Assembly (NCBI RefSeq): GCF_001411555.2
Contig: NC_049910.1
Location: forward strand, 30,165,150 to 30,229,149
DNA: 64,000 bases
From: Juglans regia
Lineage: Eukaryota; Streptophyta; Magnoliopsida; Fagales; Juglandaceae
Reading direction: 5' to 3'
The translations under genes were made by a program, and so were the position numbers. A model generated the notes under the pieces. It saw only the letters and a list, made by a program, of their open reading frames with translations, made no database searches and was not told where the DNA came from. Shown in pieces: positions 49,070 through 60,709 of the stretch; position 1 is the stretch's first letter, and each line of letters opens with the position of its first letter.

Positions 49070-50150
49070 TCAGTGCAATTGTAGGTGCAGTATTAGGGTG
49101 GGCCAGACCTTGTTGTTGTTCTCTCTATGGGCTTGAGTTTCTTTCGGCTTCCACGGCCATATTGGAGTGTGTGCATGGTCCGATTCGTCAATGAGCAGGC
49201 TGCTCTTCCTTGCGCTTCTTGGGTTCCTTCTTCTTGTTACCTTCTCGGCCCACACTGCTACTCTGCTCAATGGCTCTCTTATCTGCCTGATCCAACTCGG
49301 TCTTCTAAGCGGCCGTCAGTATCCAAAGCGTGTTTTCAGCGTTGATCAAATCGTCGGCTTGGTCCATGAACTCCCTTAATGAAGTGGGGAGTTTCCGTGC
49401 GATTTTGGTCGTAAATGGGATACCGTGCTAGACCCCCTACTAGAGCCGCAAGGGTTATCTTTAAATCCTGGTCGTCTATTTTTATGCGCTCCTTGTTGAA
49501 CCGAGAGAGGTATCACTTCAAACTTTGGTCATCTCACTGCTTCACCATCAAGAGATAGGTTGTGGGATGCCTCCTTTTCCTGCTTTCCCTGAATTGCTTT
49601 AGGAAGAGACGGGCTAGCTCGGCGAAGCTGTCAATGGTACCGGGTGGCAGGGATTCAAGCCTTGTTCTTGTCTTCCCCTTCAAAGTGAGAGGAAACACCG
49701 TACACGCGACTTCTCCTGGGAATCCGTTCAGGGTCATATGGGCTTTGAATGTTTTTAGATGTTCAAAGGGGTTCTTGGACTTGTTATATGGGGAACCATC
49801 ATAACCTCAGTGCTATATGGCAGGTCTGTGCTGGTGAGTAGCTAGTCCACCGTGGTCATCGTACCCATATGTTTGGCCATCTTAGCGTATTTGTCCCCCA
49901 GTTCACGGAGCATGAGGTGCATTTTTCGTCGCTCTTCTTTAGCTGCCCCTACTTCAGGGACTCAACGAGACTTAGAGTAGTGGTTGTGCTCATCTCTCTC
50001 CAATTCCTCGTTGGTTCTCCGTAGGGACGCATTCCTTGTCACCTCCTGCATCAGCTTCTGTATCATTTCACCTTGTTCATTGACTCTTGCTTCCATTATT
50101 TCTGGCTGTTCTTCGTGACGTGAGGCTTGAAAGCGCGTCGTTACCAACAT
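49070..50150 (-). pseudogene. Gag, gypsy copy 2
   Basis: MTLNGFPGEVACTVFPLTLK and SLPPGTIDSFAELARLFLKQF (49534-49737) form the gag core. 49962-50150 gives the N-terminal part. Better preserved in the core than copy 1 but with a small deletion near 49790 relative to it. Confidence 0.8.
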
Positions 50151-50201
50151 GCGAAGGACACGCTACTATAGGAAAGAAAAAGATCTCTCAGACAGCATCA
50201 C

Positions 50202-50772
50202 TGTTGATGTTGTCTTTCATGGCCTGGGCAACTCTACGCTGCTGAGCTCGATTTGGATCCTGTTGAGATAGAGAATGGGGGGCTTGGGGCACTGTGGTAC
50301 CTCAGATGCCTAAGTTAGTTGATGGGACAGGCGGCCAAGCAAATGAAAGAGAAAAGTATTCAAAATCAGAGAGAGAGAGCCCCTTAGAGGGTGTGAGGGG
50401 CATTTATATACCTGGCCAATGTAATCTTTAGGAAAATGGGATTCAAGAAGGTGTTGTTCATACCTTTCAGCCGGATCATGGGGGTGTTGCCCGCATCCCC
50501 TCCTGCGTGTTCTGTGTCAGCCTCTTGTCAAATGGTAGGACCCCATGCTTGATGGTGGCAACCACTGACAAGATAGTCCAAGCCGCGCTGTGCGTGGCCA
50601 TGGTCAGGCGAACCAGCCGTTACTACTTAAGTGCAGGGGCTTGTCCTTGACACCTTGCTCTTGAGTTGTCGGCGCTTCCGTCTGTGCTACTTTCCGCACC
50701 TGGGTGTCAGTGTCTTTCTTGACACCTGGATTTGATCCTGACGCCTTGATCGTTGGTGGTCAGGGGTGATCC
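50202..50772 (-). repeat. 5' LTR of gypsy copy 2 (truncated)
   Basis: Aligns with 8264-8840 from TGTTGAT to GGTGGTCAGGGG, then stops. About 150 bases of the outer end are missing. Confidence 0.85.
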
Positions 50773-50879
50773 TTCACCATTCAATTCTCTTTAGTAACCA
50801 AAGAGAATCTGGTCTTTTATTTCTCTTGAACAATGCTGAGCATCCTAATTTGACTTTGAATTGGTTAGGAAGATAAAAG

Positions 50880-53800
50880 TTTAACAACCTTGTCCCAAAG
50901 GGAGAGAGAGTTAGTTTCTGTCACTTAAACTCACATTTCTCAATGCATATATAGACTTCAATTTCCCAATTACACATAGATCTCACTGTTTCCAATCAAC
51001 TAATCCAATATAAATAATCTAAAAATACCACAAAACTTCAAAAATAACCATCAACGTTCTGAATACTAAGTTATCAGAACACGACAAAATTACTGAATAA
51101 GGTTCTCCAATAATCATAGCAGCCTTCTAAGCTTAATCCACCATGCTTAAATCATCTCATGCATACTCCCTAGTATTCATCCTTAGCTGAAATATTCAAA
51201 TTATTTGAAAAATATTGTGGAGATAAGGGGTGAGTTATCAATAACTCAGTAAGCAGAAAAGATATACTAGTATGTAAACATGAGCCTTTTCATGGAATTC
51301 AGAATGCAGAAACACAACATTTTAGTTTCAATATAGAGATCGCAAAAACATGTTAACAAAAAATCAGAACTACATTTCAAACTGTTCATCTTTAAAGACC
51401 ATTTGGCATAACATGATTGGATATCTTCATCTTATCATATCAATTCATATTATATCGTATCGTATCGTTTCATACCATATCATATCATATTATATTATAT
51501 CATATCGTATTGTATCATATCATATCATATCATATCATATCATATCGTCATATCATATCATATCATATACGATGTTTAACACCCGTGGTATAATTGTGTT
51601 ATCCCCGGTGGCCAAACCAGACAGTATTAGAATGTGAATTTTTCCCTTATTCATTTTCGGAGCCACAAGTGTGCACACAAAAAAGAACACACAGAAAAAT
51701 CACTTTATTTCTAAAGTGGGTGCCCTCATATCAGAGATGTTGGTACCAACGATATAATAGAATCAGAGTCATCTTATTAGAACCAGAAATATAATCAGAA
51801 AGTCATGCCAAAGGTTTTTCAGATGTCATATTATATCAAATATAAAACTGAACATTTTCTTATCATTTTCACATATACAAAATGTATTTAGAGCTTCTTC
51901 ATATAACATGTATGAAATTCACAAATTTCATATTCGCTCTTTTGCACATTTCAGAAACAGCATGTCAAAATATTTCTCATGTCTAAACCAGTCATGTAAG
52001 AAAATAATTTCTCTTTTACACAGATTTCATGAGTAATGCAGAACACATAACTGAGGTTATTTTCACATTTCTTTTCAAAACATATCATGAACATTTTTCA
52101 TAAAATAATCCCAGTTCATTTTCTTATGCAAAGTCTAGCATACGAACCCCGCTTATCTGGACTTTTTATATCAATCGTTACTTATAAAATAGGCGTGTAA
52201 CTTGTATGAATTTCTAATTGTACATATATTTCATAATTAAAGCTAGAGAATTAAAGAATCTATTTTCCTGTAACATCTAAAATCCTCAAACACTGAAATA
52301 CTATTTCCTCCAAATACTTTGATCTTCACATAATTTTCTCCAAACAATTACACGATTAAATCCTATAATCATATTACTCGTAAATTGGTCTTAGAATATT
52401 ATCATGAAACACGTGATCTTGATACCAAACTATACATATTAAACTCATGATATCCACACGTGGCTTGTAAACCTCTGCAACCCATAACGCAAAACTAAAT
52501 AGCATACTAATTTCCAAAAATAATTAAACCCAAGACCGCCTAAGAAATCAACTTCCTCATAAAATTGGGCTCACTAGAAACTCACAAAATCAAGCCCAGA
52601 GCACATGAACATCCAAACCCACCAGACCCTACTACACATAGATGGCCTTGAGGTAATTACACACACTAGCGCTACTGCTAAGTGTCCTCATCTAAAAGCC
52701 AACACATGAGAGAAAAAGATTATGCAGCAGATGCTCACCTAGCGGATACTAGGCACCAAGCAAAGGAAATCCAGCGGTTGGCAGAGATTAAATCATTGTA
52801 GCCTCCTTCGTGGCACGTGGTGGAGTTCAAAGAGAGAGAGAGAGAGAGAGCGGTGACTTAAGCACCCCGATGGGGAAGCTGTTCTGTTTTTGGCAAGGGA
52901 AAACAAAGTCCTCTTGGCGTGTGGTGGTGGCTTGGGTTTCATGGTGCAAGGTGGCGGGAGTGTGGAGCTCCCAACTTGAAGTGGTGGCTGCAACTGAGGA
53001 ACGTGGGAGAGGCTTACGTGGTGGTGGTGCATGCTCTAGAAGAATGTGGGTGTGAGAGGCGTGAGGCGATGGTCCTCTGCATGGGTATTGGTGGTGGAGC
53101 TATGGCATGGTTTTCTGCGTGCAAGTGTTTTGGTTGTGGTGATGTGGGGAAGAAACGTGCAAACTGAAGGGGCAATGGTAGTGAAGTGCTTGTTGTTGGT
53201 TTCCAATGTGGTTTGTTGATTGGGTGTTGAACGATGGGTGGCCTACGACTGAGCGGTAGTTGGCTTCATGGTGGTTCTCCGAGTGCACTACGGTCATGGT
53301 TTAGATGGATATGTTCTGAGTTGCACAAAGCAGAGGCTTTCAGTTGGTCTATTCCAACGAGGGTGGTGCTATCGCAGGGTGGTTTCTGCGATCTACTATA
53401 TGTGGGATGATTGCTAGTGTGGACTAGAGGGTTGATGGTGCATGCAGGGGTAGCACTGTGGGTGGAGGCTTGCAGGTTGGTGTGAGACGGTGCTAGGGTG
53501 GTGTGGGTCTATGGTTGTGTAAGGTAGAGGCTTGAGTCAGTGGGCCCAGAAACTTTCGTTGTGCAGGAGTTGGGTGGTTCTAGTGGCTGCTGGTTGAGGA
53601 GAGTAGACAATGAGGTGAAAATAAAATTGAGAAAGAGACCAAGAGGAAGAAACATGGGAGAGAGAGAGAGACTGCGTGTGTGTCTGTTGGGAAGATAATT
53701 TGAGGCTGAAGAAAAGAAAATTAAACTAAAGGGGTGTGGGTAAAAAGTGGGATTCATAGAAGAAGAAATGGGGGAGCAACTAATGGAAGGAGAAGATTTC

Positions 53801-53957
53801 GGGGAGAAAAGAAACCGTCGAGATAAAGTGTGGGTTTGGAGAAGAAGAAACTGAAAGGAGAAGGAGAATGAGTCTTTCCCGAAAGTGACATCCTTTGGGT
53901 CTTCTGGGCTTGGTTCTTTCTGAGCTTGGGTCGTGGACTTGGGCCTTGGGTATTACA
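50880..53957. repeat. Solo LTR, 3,078 bp, perfect AAAAG target duplication
   Basis: Runs TTTAACAACC (first bases altered from TGTAAC) to GGGTATTACA. Flanked by AAAAG at 50875-50879 and 53958-53962. Non-coding, with a 5-bp microsatellite (51425-51575) and a GT-rich stretch (52800-53700) with only low-complexity ORFs. Same family as 56104-58350. Confidence 0.9.
51425..51575. repeat. ATATC microsatellite inside the solo LTR
   Basis: (CATAT)n with interruptions, matching 10138-10270 in the other block. Confidence 0.9.
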
Positions 53958-54612
53958 AAAAGCATCCCAATTGCCGCATTATTCTCTCCATTTTTTACTA
54001 TCTTGTTGCACTGCAGCAAAACCTTCAAAACCGTTTTGATGGATGGCCTGGTAGAAGGTTATGTGCCAGTATAGTAGAGTCAAGTCTGAAAACATGACAC
54101 ATTTCATTTAAGTGACATGGCTCCTTGACCTCTTCATCCAAGGCATCACCTATAGCTTTTCCATCTTGAATGTGTCAGAATGCCCATTCGGCAAGGGATA
54201 TGTTTTCATCACCATCATTGGCTTTCCTTTCAATTGTAAGTTCCAGAAGGATAACCCCCAAAGTTGTAAACATCGATCTTTACATTAATTCTTGTCTTGT
54301 GAGCATACTCTACATTTCAATTCAACAACACAAGCTAAGCTAAACTTCTGGTGATGGAAAAAGTGGAAATATCATCAATAAAAGGAAACTTGGAAATTTA
54401 TATTGTCACACACCTGAAGCTATGTAGCCAAAAGAGCTAGCCACGATTGACATTGTAGCCAGTTCTCCCTTCTTGATCAACATCTTTGCTAGACCGAAAT
54501 TAGCTATTTATGCATTGAAATTGAGATAAAAAAAAAAAAAAAAAGGATGTTGCTTGACTTCACATCTCAATGAACAATGGGTAGTGATATGTCACAGTGC
54601 ATATAAGTGAGC

Positions 54613-56097
54613 CCCTGAAAAATTATTGGTTCAACGAAACATTGGGCGATGAGAAAGGTGAGGGATTTGTTGCACTCCTCGAGAAGGATATGGAATATTT
54701 GTATGAAAAATATGTTATATTTGGTGGTGGGTGCATAACTGGGTCTAAGTCAACTCCTCGTAGTGAAGGTAGTGCATCAATGGGGAGTAGTGGTACCTGT
54801 ACAATCGATCCCTTGGCCTTTCTGAAAAACTTTCAAAAAGAGTGAAAATCAGCATCCTTGATGGATTGTAAGTCAGAGATAGAACGGTATTTGTTGCAAG
54901 ATGTTGAGGTTCCTATGGAGAGTTTCGACATTTTAATTTAGTTGAAGGTCAACTGCACCAAATATTCGGTTCTTTCTCTAATGGCAAGAGATATATTGGC
55001 CATTCCGATCACCACCATAGCATCTGAGTTTGCAGTTAGCACATGAGACTGTGTGCTAGATCCGTTTAGGAGTTCTTTGGCTCCTAGAACTGTAGCGCTC
55101 TTGTGTGCGCTCAAAACTGGTTGAAGTCCACTCCTATATGCCTGAGTCAAAATTATTCGGATACCATTGATGATGTAGAGAGTTATACGTTAGATTCAGG
55201 TAATGTATTTAGAGATCTTTTTTAGTTGTTATATATGTTGATTTTGACATTTTATGATACTAACCTCCTATACTTTAACATCTTAATGTAGAATTAACCA
55301 CCAGTATGGCAAGCTTACTTCATGAAGATGATTGAGGTTTGAGTTACTTACTTGGCAATAGCACTATGATTGAGGTTGTGATGTTCTTAGCCTATTATTT
55401 TATTATATATTGCTCATGTTGGATATGTTGTTGCTAGTTGTGTTGCAGTATTATTATTGGCTTTAGACCAAAGGGCTAAAGATCCAAAGGATACATGAGA
55501 CCTCAAACAAGTTAGATAGGTTTAATTTTTTGAAAAAGAAAATTGCATGAAGCTTTAGGCCAGCTAGTATACATCAGCTTATGATTTTCCTGTATTGATA
55601 TATTATGTAGGTCCAAAATTATTTTTCTAACTAAAATCCTTTCATATTTTGTTTTCAAACACAACTTGGAAGTTGGAATGTCAGTGTGACACTTGGAACA
55701 TTTAAAGTATTTTGGTTCATTTGTTGCCTTGTTGGGCAATTATATTTGTTGTCCTGTGGATGATTTTGGATGTGGTTGATGGATGATGGGTGTAGATATT
55801 TATTGTAGTGATAAGTTGGATGTGGATGATGGATGATGAGAGTGGATGTTTATTGTAGTTATTAGTCCATTTTAATTTTTTTTTCTTAATTTTTTTGAAG
55901 CATGTTAGTATGTTACTTGTTTTTATTTACTTTTATTTTTTGTTATAGTTTTAGTAAAATTGAAGCAAAAGTGAATTATTTACTTTAGATTGTAATTTTT
56001 GAAAAAATTTAAATTAAAAAGCTCACACAAAAATTTTCTTTTTTAAAAAGTGTGCCAAATATGAAGTTGAAAATAGCAAAAAAAAAAGCACAAGAGG
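54613..56097 (+). mobile_element. hAT 3' part, second copy
   Basis: Copy of 12398-13966: YLYEKYVIFGGG, a broken FDILI segment, and the conserved ARDILAI stretch. This copy keeps about 90 bases (about 55010-55105) deleted from the first. The 3' terminus is lost. RLK 3' untranslated words (AGAGGATCTAG) follow at once. Confidence 0.8.
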
Positions 56098-56103
56098 ATC
56101 TAG

Positions 56104-58350
56104 TGTAACGCCTTGGTCCCGCTGGGGTCGAAGAGTTACTACCTATCACTTAAACTCACATTTCAATAATATAATTATAAACTCCAAATTTCCAATATCA
56201 TATGGAAATATCGATTCAAACTAATTTTCTCAATATATATAACAGATTTTTCAAAGTGTAAAGTCATCATAACATAATAAAACTTCTTAATAAAAATCGT
56301 CAATACTCATAAAAACTTTCTATACTTAATTCACTATACTTAAATCATCTCACTCAATGCCTCCTAATCTTGATCCTCAGCTGAACCATAAAAAATATCT
56401 GAAAAATATTGTGCAGATAAGGGGTGAGTTATCAACAACTCAGAAAGCAGAGAACATATACTAGTATATAAACATGAGCATTTATAGAATTCGAAATGCA
56501 GAGCAAAACATTTTTTTTCAGAATGCAGAATCAGAATATTTGCTTTCAGAATGCATAATCAAAACATGTTATCAAAAATATCAAAGTGAAACTTTCATAA
56601 AACTTTCTTATTAAAAAAAAATCATTTGACAAATCAAAATCTGAAACATCATCTTCATATCAAATCAGAGCATTACAACGAGACATATACTATGTTTAAC
56701 TTCCGTGGTAGGGTTATAAGCCACCATTATACCTGTGGATGGACCATATACCATGTTTAACCCCGTGGTTGGGTTATAAATCACCATTATACCTATGGCT
56801 GGGCCGTATACCATCTGTCACGCCCGTGGTAGAGTTATAAACCATCATTATATTTGTGGTTGTGTCGTATACCATGTTTTACCCCTGTGGTAGGGTTATA
56901 AACTACCGTTATAGCTATGGATGAGCAGTATGCCACTGTTATACCCATGGCGGAGCCATAATGGAAACCGAACAGAACATCATCGAAACCAGATCCTATT
57001 TAGATACAAAATCATAATTCAGAATCTCATGCCAAAGTTTTCAGATGCCACATCATATCAAAACGAAGTACTGAACAGCTTCAGATCATTTCACATATTC
57101 AAGAATAAGAAAAACAAAACTTCTTCATTTAATGAAAGCAAAACTTTTTGGATCCCATATTGCTCTTTTTGCATAGTTTAGAAATAGAATGCACAAAATT
57201 AGCTCATGTCTACACTAGTCATGACAGAAAATAATATCTCTTATATAGAGTTTATGCATATGTAGAACAAACATATGAGGTAGTGCATATTTTCAAAGTC
57301 AACATCATTTCATTTCTTTTATGCAATGCTAGTATATGAACCCCGCTTACCTGGACTGCTTAGCTTTTCAATAATTTTCCACAATAGTGCCTAAAAGAAT
57401 ATCAATTGTCAACGACAGAGGTGGCCAGAGACAACGGAAGTGGTGGCTGGCTGGATTGATGGTGTACTACGCTACTGAAGAGCAACATACGTCGGGGGGG
57501 GGGCTTGGCCCGTGCAGAAAGGTGATGTGGTGGCTTCATGCAGAGATAGCATGTGGGGGCTAAAACGTACGAGTTGGTTACGGCTTCGTGAGGGCTGGTT
57601 GTGGCGTCAGTTTTACGTGGAGATGGAGGACATGGGCTTTTGATGCAGCAGTAGTGCGCATTAGTCCCCTATGATGGTGGATGAGTGGTACAGGGACAAC
57701 AACGGACATAGATTGGCAACTGTCTCAACGATGGTGCAACGTGCATGCGTTCGGTCAAGGTTTTGGTGATGGTGGTCTTGCGAGAATCGAAGGGGTTCAC
57801 ATCATGTGGTGGTGGGAAGAAAAGAAAAGAAAAACTGGTGGTCTTGTTGCATGGCTAAGGCTTAAGGAGAAACAACTTTGACAGGTAGCAAAACTGCTGC
57901 GACTGGTAGAAAAGGAAACTGATAGGTAGTTTGGTAGAGGTGCACGACAACCCTAGATTGGGAAAACAAATGAGGTTTTGATGAACATCCAAACTCATGC
58001 ATGTATATATATACACCAACTGGTGTAAACCCTAATTGGATAGAGACGTGCATGCATGGGCTAAGTGTTAAGAAGTAGGGGCTGCGTATTTTTTTAAAAA
58101 AAATACAAAACTATATGAATGTGGTGAGGGGCAACTAAAACTAACTAGAATTTTAATGGGAAGGGGACTCTAGAGTCCGTTTGAAAAAAATAAAAAACAT
58201 TTAAAAAATAAATTATATGCTAGATTCTTGTAAAAATAAATTAGACCCGTAATATATATTTTAAAAAAAAACTCGAAAACTCAACTAGTCCTTTCATACA
58301 CAAGTCCGAAAATATTTAGAAACCGGACTTGGCTAGGTTCGGGTGTTACA
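56104..58350 (-). repeat. 3' LTR of LARD-like element
   Basis: 2,247 bp, TGTAACGCCTTGG to GGGTGTTACA. Shares its start and several blocks with 9642-11188 and 50880-53957. Confidence 0.88.
56687..56960. repeat. 60-61-bp tandem repeat, four to five units
   Basis: Units begin ATACCATGTTTAAC and contain CGTGGTAGGGTTATAA and CCACCATTATACC-type words, at spacing 60-61. The related LTRs have a single unit (about 10260-10330 and 51565-51640), so this copy has expanded. Confidence 0.92.
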
Positions 58351-59182
58351 TCCTTCTCCCGTTACAAATATTTTGTCCTTGAAATTTGTTGCACCTAAAC
58401 TCAAGTCTCAAACACTTAATCCTTTGTACATATTTGCACACATTGTATCGCTCTTCAAAAGATCCAAAACAGATCTAAACTATGAACCTCAGCGACACAA
58501 TTAAAAACCTAATAATAATTTTGAATTGTCCACATAATCCATGAACCTCAAACAAATAGCGAAATAAACTCTCGGACTAACATATCACCAAAACCATGCT
58601 TCCGTTGCGCACTCTAATAACTTGTAGTCCTAAATGCATTGTATTTCAATCACGTACATCTAAAAGGAACTAACCTCCACATTGGATTTACAAGCCTAAT
58701 AATTCCTCTAAAAAATTAATGTCACAAGTCTAAACCTCCAGTTCCTAACCGAAAATTCATTCCACGAAGTCAACTAGAAATCTAAACCTTTAAATATCAT
58801 CTTTTAGAAATTTCACAAAATTCTCAAACCTTACATCACCACCGTATCCATTTTTTTTCCCAAAGACTGCAGAATTTCGATCCTTGCGCTCGATCAAACT
58901 TATGTACACTTTTGAAATCTAAACCTTAAATTTCCGTATAATCATTTCTTAGTCCTCAAGTTTCTATACCTCAAATCTAAATCTACTACCTAAACCTACA
59001 GATATCCAACACCTCATATGGTATAGTTTGCAGAACCTCAAACATGAATTTTCATTTAGCTTACGCACACCTTTAAAAGCCTAAACCTCAAACCTTATCA
59101 AACTCCTCTTTAAAATATGCAGAAACCCTAAACTTCATATTTCCACAACCTTAATTCATAAAGTCTGCAAAATCTCAAACCT

Positions 59183-59195
59183 GGCTTTGATACCA
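59183..59195 (-). other. Primer-binding site (initiator Met type) of LARD-like element
   Basis: The minus strand reads TGGTATCAAAGCC two bases inside the 5' LTR, one base off the usual TGGTATCAGAGCC. Confidence 0.85.
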
Positions 59196-59254
59196 ACTGT
59201 AATGTCCCTGCTCTGCAGGGGTCTGAGAGTTACTACCTATCATGTAGGACTGTT

Positions 59255-59420
59255 CATCCGGGTTCCAACCCGGGAACCCGGGTATTCCCAGCCCGGGACC
59301 CGGGTTTCAAACCCGGGCCGGAACCCGGATCGGGTTTATCCGGGTCAGACCCGGGCCAGAACCCGGATAAATCCGGGTTTTTCGAAACCCGGATTCCGGA
59401 TTCCGGGTTGAACCCGGATT
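59255..59420. repeat. CCCGGGTT-type sub-terminal repeats
   Basis: More than ten direct and inverted copies of AACCCGG/CCGGGTT within 170 bases, GC-rich in AT-rich surroundings. Such arrays are the transposase-binding sub-terminal regions of hAT elements. Confidence 0.9.
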
Positions 59421-60709
59421 TTTTTTTTTTTTTACAAAAATACATGTAAAATAAAAAAATCAATTTTCATCATGTAAAATGCATGTGACATACAAGATGC
59501 AATCAACTACATATTACATTGTTTGAACTAATTTGCTAAGAATATTACAAAACACATACATTACTTTAATTAAACTCTAATACATAAAAATCAGAAATAA
59601 TAGAACTGAAAGTAAACACTCCAGCTCCAAAGTATAAGCCACCACCAACGATAACAAGGAGGCCCAAACCCACAACAACACCCATCTGTAAGAAAAAAAA
59701 TATATGAGACTTTAATGTAATCAAATTCTTGGATGAGACTTTCAAAAGAGTATCTCAGATCTGGTTTGACTGCATTCTTTCAACACATGAACTGCTTCCT
59801 TAACCTAAAGTTGCAAAGGATATTAGGTTCAACACTAATAAGTGCATGCATGAAAAACAAAGAGATTTCACATTGTGTGCATGAAAATTTAAGTTGATAT
59901 ATTAATCTAGACTATAAACATGCACCGCTTTCAATTTTTGGTTCAATTTACAAAACTTAAAGGCAACCCATGGGCAGAACAAGTAAGAAACTAAGCCTAA
60001 ATATATAAACCTACCTGTCTGTCAAATACTTACTAACCTATCAGTGAAGAATAATCCATTGTACGTACTGAAAGGCAAGTCTCACACAAACCTATCACAG
60101 TCTTTGAGATGTATTCATGACCACATATCGTAACACATGCTTGACTGACATCTATGGTCATGTGAGATTGGCACCCAGATTTGTTTTGATAGATGTGGAC
60201 ATAGTTACCTAGATTGGCTACTAAGTATTCATGAAAACTTAAATTCTTTGAAGTGTTGTCATAGATGAACTGAACCAAGTTAGAATTATATTTTCAACCA
60301 GAATTTTTTTAGAGCTATATTAGGGAAGAAGTATGGTTCTGCGCCATGCATCTTGCACATACATGATGAGTATGTTGCTAATTTAAATAAACTGGGGTTT
60401 CAAATATATGTAGGAGTTGGGAGACATTTATGGAGATAAACTGGTTGCTTACTCTGCATGGGTTTATCCCTTTGAGGTTGCATTTCTGAAATCCTCTCCC
60501 AAGAAAGTATAGAAGAGTAACTAGTCATATAAGCAACGCCAAATTTATCTTTAGAATGCTTATCCTATTCATGAATAGAGATGATCAGTGAACACTGAAC
60601 AAGTTAACCAAGAGGCTATTTGGGTTTAAAGAAGTGGTTTCAAAATACATCTTAAATCATTTAAGAAAGTAAGATTATGCAAGAAGAAAACACTTACTCT
60701 AGAATTTTT

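Larger units (their letters stand above)
45085..50772 (-). mobile_element. Ty3/gypsy Tat element, copy 2 (both outer ends truncated)
   Basis: Same family and order as copy 1. It starts inside the integrase side at 45085, abutting copia 2, and ends in a 5' LTR that is cut at about 50772, where RLK 3' untranslated DNA follows directly. Copy 1 keeps the full LTR plus 550 bases before the same RLK sequence, so copy 2 has a deletion here. Both copies lying beside the same RLK fragment argues for segmental duplication rather than two insertions. Confidence 0.88.
50773..54612 (-). pseudogene. RLK 3'-end fragment F3, split by a complete LTR
   Basis: 50780-50879 is the RLK 3' untranslated region. After the LTR, 53958-54612 carries the last codons (KVLLQCN at the C-terminus, with the stop codon lost), exon 2, the intron, and exon 1 back to the same point where F2 is fused to hAT DNA. 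The DFG Asp is Asn (54499-54501), and a nearby TAA adds a stop. An A-run insertion (about 54530-54544) interrupts the SNILLDL segment. Same fusion junction as F2, same LTR insertion site as F1. Confidence 0.8.
56104..59244 (-). mobile_element. Non-coding LTR element (LARD-like), minus orientation
   Basis: 3' LTR 56104-58350, an internal region of only about 850 bases without coding potential, primer site at 59183-59195, and the start of the 5' LTR (TGTAATGTCCC, 59198-59244) cut by a hAT element. The purine tract beside the 3' LTR reads CGGGAGAAGGA on the minus strand (58351-58361). Large LTRs with an empty interior define LARD-type non-autonomous elements, moved by proteins of other elements. 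Confidence 0.85.

Noticed and set aside
52810..53167. Gly/Trp-rich ORFs in the solo LTR
   Set aside because: They follow from a GT-rich tract in a non-coding LTR. Other LTRs of the family do not keep the frame.
56687..56960. Regular 60-bp array that might suggest CRISPR
   Set aside because: Whole units repeat with no unique spacers, and the array lies inside a plant LTR.
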